NCBI GenBank assembly: GCA_947170415.1
Contig: CAMVTN010000008.1
Location: 1-36,851, forward strand
Length of the DNA: 36,851 nucleotides
Direction: 5' to 3'
Source: an uncultured Lachnospiraceae bacterium
GTDB lineage: Bacteria > Bacillota > Clostridia > Lachnospirales > Lachnospiraceae
The first letter of the stretch is position 1; every line of letters starts with the position of its first letter. Shown piece by piece: positions 1 to 8,507 of the stretch. The notes below the pieces were generated by a model. It saw nothing but the letters and a program-made list of their open reading frames with translations, was not told the DNA's origin and did no database searches. The position numbers were made by a program, and so were the translations under genes.

Positions 1-1071
1 AAGTGTCGAATCATCGATTATGCACCTGTTATCCATGGTCTTCATTACATCTTTTATACCCAAAGTGCCGTATATCAGTGTTTGTGAAAGATCGATTATC
101 GCATTATCCGAAAAAGTAAGTACACAAGGTCTCAACATATCAGCTTCATTTTCGGTGATGACAAGACCCTTTTCACCATTCGTAAGCTCTATCGTCGCAC
201 CCGGAACGAGTATGTTTATACTGTGCACCAATCCATTCGTCGCATTTGCATCATAAAATTCCGGATGATTAATTATTTCCCTAATAGCGCTGATTTCCGA
301 ACTGGGCTCCCTGTAATCGTTCATTGCTGTCATCATGTCAAATGTATCTGCGATCATAAGGATCTTTGCAGCATTAACGATCTTTGCGCCCTTATCTACA
401 TTTCCCTTCCTGATATCATTAAGGGAACGGAAACTTTGCTGACATATCCTTTTTATGGACGGCGAAGAAGAGAAAGCCTCATCAAATAGCTTGAAACCGG
501 CAGATTCATATTTTGATATCTTGTCATCTTCATCTTTCGCACCCTTGCCCTGCAGTTCCGGCGGTATGTCGAGTTTTCCAATATCATGAACAAGCGCTGC
601 AGTTATCAGATCATTCTGTTCCGCGATCTTTATATTCATCTGATGTCCTATCATGGCGCTTAAGATCGCCACATTAAGGGCATGCTTATACCACGTATCC
701 TCTGCACTTCTTAGTGACTGGACAAAATTTATCTTGTGATCGAGGCGTCCGTAGTTTTTCATTATCTGACTTACAAGCCCCGGTAAAGCCTCCGGCTTTT
801 TTCCATCTTTGATCGCCTTCCATTCATCCTTTATCACAAAGGTTGACATCATCTGAAAGCGTTCAAATTCAAGATCTTCATCAGATATCGGAGGAACCGG
901 CTCCGCAGGTTCCAAAATATACAAACCTATGATTCCGAAATTACGCACACTTTCTATACCCTGATGCGTCAATTTTGAATTTCTGTCATACAAAAGTACG
1001 CCTTTTTTATCATAAATCGGCTTAGCAAGGCGCATACCTGTTTTGAGTTTTTCCTGCTTCACAAAGATCAT
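1..1071 (-). CDS. HD-GYP-like signalling protein, GYP motif degenerate (partial, C-terminus off the window)
   Basis: The gene reads right to left from ATG at 1071 and stays open to base 1, so 357 residues are visible and the C-terminus is missing. The N-terminal region (residues 1-50, with KTGMRLAKPIYDKKGVLL) is typical of the segment before HD-GYP domains. An HD core follows: H130 in WYKHALN, then VHDIGKLDIP at 161-170, and the late Asp in MIADTFDMMTA at 239-249. Where HD-GYP phosphodiesterases carry HHExxDGxGYP, this protein has CQQSFRSLND around 210-219, so the motif is gone. The family usually hydrolyses c-di-GMP; this copy may only bind ligand or partners. ATG 1071 is preferred because AAGGGG lies upstream; an in-frame ATG at 1104 is the alternative. 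It lies 57 bp after the EAL gene and may be cotranscribed with it. Confidence 0.8.
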   Translation of the reverse strand, partial: MIFVKQEKLKTGMRLAKPIYDKKGVLLYDRNSKLTHQGIESVRNFGIIGLYILEPAEPVPPISDEDLEFERFQMMSTFVIKDEWKAIKDGKKPEALPGLVSQIMKNYGRLDHKINFVQSLRSAEDTWYKHALNVAILSAMIGHQMNIKIAEQNDLITAALVHDIGKLDIPPELQGKGAKDEDDKISKYESAGFKLFDEAFSSSPSIKRICQQSFRSLNDIRKGNVDKGAKIVNAAKILMIADTFDMMTAMNDYREPSSEISAIREIINHPEFYDANATNGLVHSINILVPGATIELTNGEKGLVITENEADMLRPCVLTFSDNAIIDLSQTLIYGTLGIKDVMKTMDNRCIIDDSTL

Positions 1072-1128
1072 AGTTTCTATACCCCTTCTTTCCCCCAAAA
1101 ACATGACCTAAGATTCGACAATATCGTA

Positions 1129-4100
1129 TTACTTCAGCAACTCTTTAAACTGTTCCGCAGGTACAGGTTTTGAATAATAGTATCCCTGCGCAATATCACA
1201 TTTCGCTTCTTTTAGGAATTCCACCTGTTCCTTTGTCTCTACACCCTCTGCAACCACTACCATTCCCAGTTGCTTTGACATAGTGATCGCATTTTCTATG
1301 ATTATCCTGCCGCGCTTAGTTGCCATTATCTCGTCAACAAAATACCTGTCGATCTTTATCACATCCACAGGTGCTTCTCTAAGCATATTTAGAGAAGAAT
1401 ATCCCGAACCAAAGTCATCCATTTCTATTACAAAACCAAGTTCCTTTAGCTCACCCATGGTCTTGTAAAGCTGATTTACGTCTTCCGTAAAAAGTGTCTC
1501 CGTTATCTCCAGATGAAGCAGACGGTTATCGATCTCATATTTCTTCGTGAGCCCCGTGAGCTTATCTAGAAGATCTGTATGATTTACATGAAATCTTGAG
1601 ACATTAACGGAAATCGGTATCTCATAACCTTCTTTTGACAATTCCGAAATATACTTTGCCGTACATTCCCACATGTACTCATCAAGTTTCTTTATAAACC
1701 CGTTGCTTTCAAAGTACGGCAAAAATTCTCCCGGCATCCTGAGTCCGCTGATCGGATGCTGCCAACGTACCAGAGCTTCCGCACTGCATATTTTCCCTGT
1801 AGAGAGCTCCACCTTTGGCTGCAGGAACATGACAAACTCATGCTCTGTAAGCGCTCTCTGCATCTCGCTCTCCATCTGAGCGACCTTCCTCTGATGCAGA
1901 CGTATACTGTCATCGTATACTGAAACATTGGACAATTTATTGCCCTTAACTTCTCTCTTTGCTATCCTTGCCCTGTCGCACATAAGGCGTATCGGTATCT
2001 CCCTGTCATCCACCTTATATATTCCAAAGCACAGAGTCGAACCGCAGCGTTTCGCCTCTTCAAACTGAAAACTTTCACTAAGCTCTGTCACATACTTCAG
2101 GATATCATTATCCTCAGCGTACTCCACAAGCACAGAGAACATATCCGCTTCATAACGGCTGGCTATCCCATCCTTGGGAAGAGATGCCTGTATTAATCTT
2201 CCGGCATATTCGAGACATCTGTTTCCAGTCTCCACCCCAAAGCGGTCATTAATGATCCTAAAGTGTTCTATATCCATGGCAATTATGGCAAAATTACGAT
2301 CTGGATACATTTTCAGACGATTACTGACATTACGATAAAAGGCTTCCGCATTAAAAAGCCTCGTTAATTCATCATAGTCTGCTCTAAATTCCAGCTCTTT
2401 CTTTACTTCCATTTCAGAGTTAACATCCTGCAAAATACCCGTAACTCGTGAAAGCTGGTTATTTAGGCCATTGAGAGTCTGCACAGTGATCCTGAACCAT
2501 CTGGATATTCCAAATTTATTTAAGAGCCTCACTACCACTTCATGCGTATCCGGTTCACGTTTCACACTCTTTAAGAATTTTCTGAAGCTGTCTAAGTCCT
2601 CCTGTACCGGCTTTAATCCGGAGAGCATTGACCACTCGTTTTCTTTCATCTCCGGAGTGACCGTAAACATATTCTCAAAAGTCGTGCAGATATAATAGTC
2701 CCTTTTCAGCACATCATATTCAAAAACATAGATGCCTGTCAGCTCATTTACATGCTCATATCTCTCATTATCCCTCGCAAGCTCGCTCATAAATGTGCTG
2801 TTGTCGAGCATTGCCCTGTAACGGGACTCCAGGAGCTGATTTCTGTCCAGATCTTTTTTCAGTTCATTAATATCCGTCGCCATAAGGAATATTTTTTCTA
2901 TACCGCCCTCATTTCGACTGTCTATACTTACCGTAGTGCTGATACTGTACCAGTGCCAGCTCCCATCCTGATGGATAAAACGGATATGCTTACGCATACG
3001 TCTTTTATCTTTTCTAACCGCTTCTCTTAAGTATCCGGGATCAGTTACATACAAAAATTCCCCACGATCCCTGTAATGAACTACATGATCCAAAAAATAT
3101 TTCCTAAGCCCGAGATAGTCCGTGAGCTGCTCTGACATAACAGCCATCACATTTTTTTCCTGTAAACGGACACAGGAACTCTCTGTCAGATCGATCTCCC
3201 ACACCAGATCCGCTGTCTCGCTTAAGGCTATATCAAAATTCTTTCGGCTTCTTATGAGCTCTATTCTTTCTTTTTCAGGATCGACCCTCTGAAGTACTAC
3301 GAGCCAGACGCCATTCTTTTCTCCGGAAACATGATAGATCCTTGCTTTTTTTGCTCTTCCTGTATCTCCGAACCACACTTCCGCGAATCTATTCTGTAAA
3401 CTATCCGGATCATCTCCCGAGATCCACGAATCATCCTCTTCTCCGGGCACTTCCAATCGGATATCTTCAAGAAGCTCCGGTTCCATATTCTTCATGAAGG
3501 AATTCATATACACGATCCGGCCGTTAATGTCCATTGCATAAGCTTCTGTAGGCAGAGCATCCAGTATGCTCCTGATACGCTCCACATGCGTCATCTCCTG
3601 CGGCTCTGATATAAGATTATCCTGCTCTCTGATCTCCGAATCATATACTGCATAAGAATTTGCTTTACTTTCGATCGAATGTAAAAGCGCCTTCTCCGCT
3701 TTCTCAAGCATCATTTCAAATCCCGGTTTTGCCCCTGCAGGTTCAACCGCGATTCCTATATTTATAACAGAGTCATCTGCAACCCTGTAGTTTATCCATA
3801 GATTTCCGACTGCGCGGATAAGATAAGATGCTTTGTCATAAACAATTTCCCTGTCCTTTATATTCCGCATGCATACGACAAATCTATTTTCATCTGCGCG
3901 TCCGATCACATCATACGAGCGAAGTGACCGCCTAAAGATCCGGGCAATCTCGAGAACTGCCCTGTCCACCTGCTCTTTACCATTTCGATTAAGTAATGTG
4001 CAGTAATCTGTCAGTTCCACATACATCAGGTTATAGATCGCCGATTCTGTACTGTCAGAATAAGCTTCTTGTATCTTCGTTTCAGCATTTAGAGCACTGT

Positions 4101-4473
4101 CAAGTCCGGTGAGAATGTCCACTTTTTCCGAAATCTTACCTACATCCTCATCAGACAACTTTGTGTAGGTTCCGTATAAAAGCGCAGGGCGGTTGTTTTC
4201 GTCAAGGATAGTCTTTCCGATGACGCTGTACCAGCAGAATTTTCCCTCAAAGTCCATACACCTGAAGAACTCCTGCGTATCATTTGTATTATAAAAAATG
4301 GGATGAAAAAACATGATGGCCCGCTTTAGATCATCGGGGCAGATTTTCCCCGCGAGCTCCAGAGATTCACTGAAATCCATTATCCGTACCTGACACGGAA
4401 TGAATTTCACAACATTTCTCGAAAAATTCATGACATCAGACTGGATGTCATACTCAAATACGATCGCCTCCAT
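1129..4473 (-). CDS. PAS/GGDEF/EAL protein with intact EAL (c-di-GMP phosphodiesterase candidate)
   Basis: A 1114-residue cytoplasmic multidomain protein with no clear membrane segment. Order read from the sequence: PAS-like region (about 20-110), a degenerate GGDEF domain (about 115-275, signature site GRADENRF), further PAS/PAC segments (about 300-690), a second degenerate GGDEF domain (about 710-880, site RYEADMF) and a C-terminal EAL domain. The EAL domain keeps the residues expected for catalysis: EALVRW at 899-904, NVSR, LEITET, MDDFGSGYSSL, IKID and EGVE. It should therefore hydrolyse c-di-GMP to pGpG, while neither GGDEF domain should make it. The PAS domains suggest control by a small ligand or redox state, which is inference. 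The start has GAGGGGGAG just upstream, and a good promoter lies at 4541-4569. Confidence 0.9.
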   Translation of the reverse strand: MEAIVFEYDIQSDVMNFSRNVVKFIPCQVRIMDFSESLELAGKICPDDLKRAIMFFHPIFYNTNDTQEFFRCMDFEGKFCWYSVIGKTILDENNRPALLYGTYTKLSDEDVGKISEKVDILTGLDSALNAETKIQEAYSDSTESAIYNLMYVELTDYCTLLNRNGKEQVDRAVLEIARIFRRSLRSYDVIGRADENRFVVCMRNIKDREIVYDKASYLIRAVGNLWINYRVADDSVINIGIAVEPAGAKPGFEMMLEKAEKALLHSIESKANSYAVYDSEIREQDNLISEPQEMTHVERIRSILDALPTEAYAMDINGRIVYMNSFMKNMEPELLEDIRLEVPGEEDDSWISGDDPDSLQNRFAEVWFGDTGRAKKARIYHVSGEKNGVWLVVLQRVDPEKERIELIRSRKNFDIALSETADLVWEIDLTESSCVRLQEKNVMAVMSEQLTDYLGLRKYFLDHVVHYRDRGEFLYVTDPGYLREAVRKDKRRMRKHIRFIHQDGSWHWYSISTTVSIDSRNEGGIEKIFLMATDINELKKDLDRNQLLESRYRAMLDNSTFMSELARDNERYEHVNELTGIYVFEYDVLKRDYYICTTFENMFTVTPEMKENEWSMLSGLKPVQEDLDSFRKFLKSVKREPDTHEVVVRLLNKFGISRWFRITVQTLNGLNNQLSRVTGILQDVNSEMEVKKELEFRADYDELTRLFNAEAFYRNVSNRLKMYPDRNFAIIAMDIEHFRIINDRFGVETGNRCLEYAGRLIQASLPKDGIASRYEADMFSVLVEYAEDNDILKYVTELSESFQFEEAKRCGSTLCFGIYKVDDREIPIRLMCDRARIAKREVKGNKLSNVSVYDDSIRLHQRKVAQMESEMQRALTEHEFVMFLQPKVELSTGKICSAEALVRWQHPISGLRMPGEFLPYFESNGFIKKLDEYMWECTAKYISELSKEGYEIPISVNVSRFHVNHTDLLDKLTGLTKKYEIDNRLLHLEITETLFTEDVNQLYKTMGELKELGFVIEMDDFGSGYSSLNMLREAPVDVIKIDRYFVDEIMATKRGRIIIENAITMSKQLGMVVVAEGVETKEQVEFLKEAKCDIAQGYYYSKPVPAEQFKELLK

Positions 4474-4540
4474 GTACTCCCCCTCACAAACGAAATTAGA
4501 TGCCCCTACCCCAAAAGACGTCTGTACACAGTTTGACTAT

Positions 4541-4569
4541 ATTCTAGCAATTTACATTTTTTTTAACAA
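4541..4569 (-). promoter_or_regulatory. Predicted sigma-A promoter of the PAS/EAL gene
   Basis: On the minus strand TTGTTA (4569-4564) and TAGAAT (4546-4541) are separated by 17 bases. The site lies about 70 bases upstream of the PAS/EAL start, in the 148-bp gap after hemW. No strong intrinsic terminator for hemW is visible in this gap; the only hairpin is a five-base-pair GTGTT/AACAC stem near 4605-4620. Confidence 0.6.
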
Positions 4570-4621
4570 TAGATTGACAATTTGTTCTGTAAAATGTACA
4601 CCTTCGTGTTGCAGAAACACC

Positions 4622-5755
4622 TTATTCCAAATATTCGCTCATAAGGATATTGGAAACTTCCAGACCTTCGTCTGTATACGAATACCGTTCCCCTTTATGG
4701 ATCAAATATCCGTCCCTTTCCTGCTTTTCAAGTATTTTTCCAAAAATGTCCGTAATATCCTGTCCGAAATATCTGTAAAAATCAATCGCCGAAACCCCTT
4801 CACAGGTTCTGAGTCCGAGGAACATAAACTCTTCCATTGCATCCCTGACAGAGAGAACAAAATCATCTTCACGTGTTTTTCCGGGATGTTCCATATAAGA
4901 CGCATAAGATCTTATATTTGTAAATCTGTGATCACCGATAAGAGATGCCGCTCCGGGACCAAAACCTCTGTAATCACCCCTGTTCCAATAAACAAGATTA
5001 TGTCTGCACTCATATCCGTCTCTTGCATAATTGGATATCTCATATCTTTTGTAACCTCGCTCAGATAACAGATCACGTACCATTCTGTCTGTCTCGGTTA
5101 CAGACTCCTCTGACGGCAGATCAAGCTCGCCCTTTTCATACTTTGAATAAAACAGGGTTCCGGGCTCAACGATAAGCGAATATACCGAAATATGCTCCGG
5201 CTTAAGAGCCAATATGCCTTCAAGCGAAGACCTGAATTTTTCAGCAGACTGACCCGGAATAGACGACATGAGATCTACGCTTACATTCTTAAATCCCGCT
5301 TCTCTGACTTCATGATAAGTCTTCTTAAAATCCTCCACCGTATGAATACGGCCAAGTAGCCGCAGTTCCTCATCATTAAGAGACTGACAGCCTATACTGA
5401 GCCTGTTTATACCACATTCCCTGTAGATTCTGAGCGCATCCTTCTTCATCGTTCCGGGATTCATTTCCATCGACATCTCTGCATTCTCTGCAAAAGTATA
5501 TTTCTTTCTCAGGGAATCCATGATCTCTGCAATCAAATGAGGCGGAACCCTCGAAGGTGTTCCGCCGCCAATATAAACAGTCTGCACTTCATACTGCAGT
5601 CCACTCTCCTCCGCTTCCTCGATCTCTCTAAGGACAGCGGTGAGATAATGTTCCATTTCTTCTTCCGTCCCTGCTAAAGACAAGAAATCACAATAACTGC
5701 ATTTTTTTACACAAAATGGAATGTGAACATATATCGATAATGGAGACTTTTTCAT
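4622..5755 (-). CDS. hemW: HemW-like radical SAM protein (heme chaperone)
   Basis: A 377-residue radical SAM protein of the HemN/HemW group. The cluster motif CVKKCSYCDF (CxxxCxxC) is at about residues 15-24 and is followed by the GGGTPS SAM-binding motif. The length matches HemW rather than oxygen-independent coproporphyrinogen oxidase HemN, which is longer and carries an extra N-terminal cysteine region. HemW proteins bind heme and are thought to deliver it to membrane heme proteins; older annotations call them coproporphyrinogen III oxidase. The start lies 7 bases after the lepA stop, so the pair is almost certainly cotranscribed, a common arrangement in Firmicutes. No other heme genes are in the window. 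Confidence 0.92.
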   Translation of the reverse strand: MKKSPLSIYVHIPFCVKKCSYCDFLSLAGTEEEMEHYLTAVLREIEEAEESGLQYEVQTVYIGGGTPSRVPPHLIAEIMDSLRKKYTFAENAEMSMEMNPGTMKKDALRIYRECGINRLSIGCQSLNDEELRLLGRIHTVEDFKKTYHEVREAGFKNVSVDLMSSIPGQSAEKFRSSLEGILALKPEHISVYSLIVEPGTLFYSKYEKGELDLPSEESVTETDRMVRDLLSERGYKRYEISNYARDGYECRHNLVYWNRGDYRGFGPGAASLIGDHRFTNIRSYASYMEHPGKTREDDFVLSVRDAMEEFMFLGLRTCEGVSAIDFYRYFGQDITDIFGKILEKQERDGYLIHKGERYSYTDEGLEVSNILMSEYLE

Positions 5756-5762
5756 ATTATCC

Positions 5763-7571
5763 TCAATTATCAGAATCCAGCTTAAGTACGCTTAAGAATG
5801 CTTCCTTCGGTACTTCTACTGTTCCGATAGAACGCATCTTTTTCTTTCCTTCTTTCTGCTTCTCAAGCAGCTTCTTCTTTCTGGAAATATCACCACCGTA
5901 ACACTTTGCAAGTACGTCCTTACGAACCGCACGAACTGTCTCTCGGGCAATTACTTTTCCACTGACAGCTGCCTGAATAGGGATTTCAAAAAGATGTCTC
6001 GGTATCTCGTCCTTGAGCTTCTCGCACATCTTTCTGCCTCTCTCATAGGCACTATCTTTAAATACTATGAAAGAAAGAGCATCCACGTATTCTTTATTTA
6101 TCAGGATATCCAGCTTAACGAGTTCCGAAGTTCTATATTCCTTCATCTCGTAATCAAAGGAAGCATAGCCTCTTGAACGGCTCTTTAATGCATCAAAGAA
6201 GTCATAGATGATCTCATTAAGCGGCAGATCATACTTAAGGAGTACACGTGTAGTCTCGATATAATCCATTCCTGTCTGGATACCACGTCGTTCCTGGCAA
6301 AGACCGATAATAGCACCGAGGTACTCCGTATTTACCATGATCTCGGCAGATACTATAGGTTCTTCCATATGCTCGATTTCAGAAGGATCAGGAAGGTTTG
6401 CCGGATTAGTAAGATCCATCTCTGTTCCGTCAGTCTTAAACACTTTATATACTACGCCCGGAGCAGTAGTTACCAGATCAAGATCATACTCTCTCTCAAG
6501 TCTCTCCTGGATGATATCCAGATGTAAGAGTCCCAGGAAACCGCATCGGAAACCAAAACCAAGCGCTGCCGAGGTCTCCGGCTCAAAAGTCAGCGAAGCA
6601 TCGTTAAGCTGCAGCTTCTCAAGTGCATCACGAAGATCCGGATAACGGGCAGAATCAGCAGGATAGATTCCGCAGTAAACCATGGAATTAACCTTTCTGT
6701 ATCCGGGAAGTGCCTCTTCACAAGGGGTTACGGCACTTGTTACAGTATCACCCACTCGTGTTTCCTTAAGATCCTTTATCGAAGCTGTGAAATATCCAAC
6801 CATTCCGGCTTCCAGACTGTCACAAGGTATAAATCTGCCTGCTCCAAAATAGCCAACTTCAACTACTTCATTTTCACTTCCTGTAGCCATGAAGCGTACT
6901 TTGTCGCCCTTCTTAATAGAGCCATCCATGATACGCATGAATACGATCACTCCACGATACGGATCATAAAGTGAGTCAAAGATAAGTGCCTTAAGAGGCT
7001 TATTCACATCTCCCGAGGGTGCAGGTATCTTATGCACGATCTCCTCAAGAACTTCCTCGATACCGATACCGTTCTTTGCGGAGATACGCGGAGCATCCAT
7101 TGCTTCGATACCGATCACATCCTCAATCTCCTGAGCAACTCTCTCAGGCTCAGCACTCGGCAGATCGATCTTGTTTATAACAGGAAAAACATCCAGATCG
7201 TGATCCAGTGCGAGATAAACGTTTGCCAGTGTCTGCGCCTCGATTCCCTGAGCTGCATCTACAATGAGGATCGCTCCATCACAGGCTGCAAGTGCTCTTG
7301 ACACTTCATAATTGAAATCCACATGACCGGGAGTATCGATCAGATTAAAGATATACTCTTCACCGTTTTTTGCCTGATATACCGTACGGACAGCCTGAGA
7401 CTTGATCGTTATACCACGTTCCCTCTCGAGCTCCATGTTATCCAGGACCTGCTCCTGCATCTCACGCTCTGTAAGGAGTCCTGTTTTCTCAATGATCCGG
7501 TCAGCCAGCGTAGACTTTCCATGGTCAATATGTGCGATGATACAAAAATTTCTGATGTGATCCTGCTGCAT
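5763..7571 (-). CDS. lepA: Elongation factor 4 (LepA), translational GTPase
   Basis: A full-length LepA of 602 residues. The GTPase motifs are all visible: [13 protein letters not shown] (G1), RGITI (G2), DTPGHVDF (G3) and NKIDLP (G4). The LepA-specific C-terminal domain ends with [21 protein letters not shown] and [10 protein letters not shown]. LepA binds ribosomes and affects initiation and recovery of stalled or mistranslocated complexes. The ATG follows a purine-rich site and lies 37 bases after the small upstream gene; hemW follows at once. The unit upstream gene, lepA, hemW is probably one transcript. Confidence 0.97.
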   Translation of the reverse strand: MQQDHIRNFCIIAHIDHGKSTLADRIIEKTGLLTEREMQEQVLDNMELERERGITIKSQAVRTVYQAKNGEEYIFNLIDTPGHVDFNYEVSRALAACDGAILIVDAAQGIEAQTLANVYLALDHDLDVFPVINKIDLPSAEPERVAQEIEDVIGIEAMDAPRISAKNGIGIEEVLEEIVHKIPAPSGDVNKPLKALIFDSLYDPYRGVIVFMRIMDGSIKKGDKVRFMATGSENEVVEVGYFGAGRFIPCDSLEAGMVGYFTASIKDLKETRVGDTVTSAVTPCEEALPGYRKVNSMVYCGIYPADSARYPDLRDALEKLQLNDASLTFEPETSAALGFGFRCGFLGLLHLDIIQERLEREYDLDLVTTAPGVVYKVFKTDGTEMDLTNPANLPDPSEIEHMEEPIVSAEIMVNTEYLGAIIGLCQERRGIQTGMDYIETTRVLLKYDLPLNEIIYDFFDALKSRSRGYASFDYEMKEYRTSELVKLDILINKEYVDALSFIVFKDSAYERGRKMCEKLKDEIPRHLFEIPIQAAVSGKVIARETVRAVRKDVLAKCYGGDISRKKKLLEKQKEGKKKMRSIGTVEVPKEAFLSVLKLDSDN

Positions 7572-7608
7572 CCTTTGCTCCTATATACCTATGATGTAAA
7601 GTGCCTGT

Positions 7609-7851
7609 CTATTCCGGAAATTCTACCATTACATACCATCCGCCGCCATCACCTACGCGGACAGACTTTACCGTACCATGAAGTTCTTTCAGTGCCTCCT
7701 GCTTTCTGAAATTACCTGACATGGCTATTGCCGGAATAATTGTATAATAAACTACGAGTCCTCCCTGGAGTTCCGATCTTTCAACCTCAACCTCCACTCC
7801 GGGCTTGATATGCTCGTACTCGATTTCCATCTTAAATTCCATTTCTCTCAT
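7609..7851 (-). CDS. Small protein of unknown function upstream of lepA
   Basis: An 80-residue protein that I do not recognise. It is probably real: an AGAGGCG site precedes the ATG, it starts just after the rpsT terminator, and it lies 37 bases before lepA in the same orientation. The sequence is rich in alternating hydrophobic and charged residues and ends in HGTVKSVRVGDGGGWYVMVEFPE-like strands, which suggests a small beta-barrel. There is no signal peptide, membrane segment or cysteine cluster. A link to translation is only guilt by association with lepA and rpsT. An internal Met at residue 8 is an alternative start. Confidence 0.75.
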   Translation of the reverse strand: MREMEFKMEIEYEHIKPGVEVEVERSELQGGLVVYYTIIPAIAMSGNFRKQEALKELHGTVKSVRVGDGGGWYVMVEFPE

Positions 7852-7874
7852 GGATTTTTCGCCTCTTTAATTAC

Positions 7875-7917
7875 GAAAAAAGCTCCAACGGTATAGAGGG
7901 ATACCGCCGAAGCTTTT
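7875..7917 (-). terminator. Intrinsic terminator of rpsT
   Basis: On the minus strand a long stem (AAAAGCTTCGGCGGTAT against ATACCGTTGGAGCTTTT, with one wobble region) closes a CCCTCT loop and runs into TTTTTT. It lies 27 bases after the rpsT stop and before the small gene at 7851, so the downstream genes need read-through or a separate promoter. Confidence 0.85.
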
Positions 7918-7943
7918 GTTTACACATGCATTCTAAAAATGAC

Positions 7944-8207
7944 TTATGCCATCTTGTTTACTGCCTTTGTAAGACGGGAAACCTTTCTGGAAGCTGTACA
8001 CTTGTGATAAACTCCCTTGGAACCAGCCTTCTCAATAGCAGAGATTGCATTCTTAAGTGCTGCATCAGCAGCTGCTTTATCGTTAGAGTCGATAGCTGCG
8101 TATACCTTCTTTACAGCGGTCTTTACGCCAGACTTCTCAGCCTTGTTAAGCTCTGCTCTCTTTGCGCTAGTAAGAACTCTTTTCTTTGCAGATTTGATGT
8201 TTGCCAA
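7944..8207 (-). CDS. rpsT: 30S ribosomal protein S20
   Basis: An 87-residue lysine- and alanine-rich protein beginning MANIKSAKKR, the typical S20 start, and containing TASRKVSRLTKAVNK near the C-terminus. S20 binds 16S rRNA early in 30S assembly. The start codon is TTG, placed seven bases after GGAGG; a UUG start is also used by other bacterial rpsT genes and fits low-efficiency, autoregulated initiation. It has its own promoter (8299-8327) and terminator and is monocistronic or nearly so. Confidence 0.97.
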   Translation of the reverse strand: MANIKSAKKRVLTSAKRAELNKAEKSGVKTAVKKVYAAIDSNDKAAADAALKNAISAIEKAGSKGVYHKCTASRKVSRLTKAVNKMA

Positions 8208-8298
8208 CTCGATTACCTCCTATCCTCGAAATTTTAATTTATTCACGTTGCTTTTTCCGAGGCCTGACACTTGGCACAGGGTTTATGCATACTTGAAA

Positions 8299-8327
8299 AA
8301 TATAATTTAAAAATCCGAATCTGTCAA
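8299..8327 (-). promoter_or_regulatory. Strong sigma-A promoter and leader of rpsT
   Basis: TTGACA (8327-8322) and TATATT (8304-8299) with a 17-base spacer on the minus strand, a near-consensus promoter. It leaves a leader of about 85 bases before the TTG start. In the leader CCTCGG and TTTCGAGG can pair just upstream of the Shine-Dalgarno site, a possible site of translational autoregulation by S20, which is inference. Confidence 0.8.
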
Positions 8328-8350
8328 TACTTATCTTTTTACTTTTTTCG

Positions 8351-8500
8351 ATAACACGAATTGCTTCGCTGCTATTGCAGCTCCCGCAATTCTAAAACAC
8401 TCGCATTCCGCGTAATTACGCTACATGCTCGTGTTTTTGCGGGTTCCAAATAAAAAATCCTTTTTGTGCAAGCACAATCGGATTTTTTACTTTGAACCCT
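8351..8500 (-). repeat. Dispersed structured element, copy 1
   Basis: A stretch of about 150 bases, read on the minus strand, is nearly the same as 31951-32100 on the plus strand. It holds three stem-loops. Stem 1 pairs GGGTTC with GAACCC and TAAAAAATCC with GGATTTTTTA around a small inner TTGTG/CACAA hairpin. Stem 2 pairs AAAACAC with GTGTTTT and GCAT with ATGC, with facing GA/GA, around the palindrome GCGTAATTACGC. Stem 3 pairs GAATTGC with GCAATTC and GCTGC with GCAGC. Stem 1 can also act as a terminator in either direction and probably ends mgtE, whose stop is 8 bases away. Several stem differences between the copies are compensatory. Confidence 0.85.
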
Positions 8501-8507
8501 GTTATCA

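Noticed and set aside
4474-4621. c-di-GMP riboswitch upstream of the EAL gene
   Set aside because: No GEMM-type conserved core is visible in this 148-bp gap.
4400-5068. 222-residue plus-strand ORF opposite hemW
   Set aside because: It lies antisense to two clear genes (hemW and PAS/EAL) and matches no family; it is a shadow frame.
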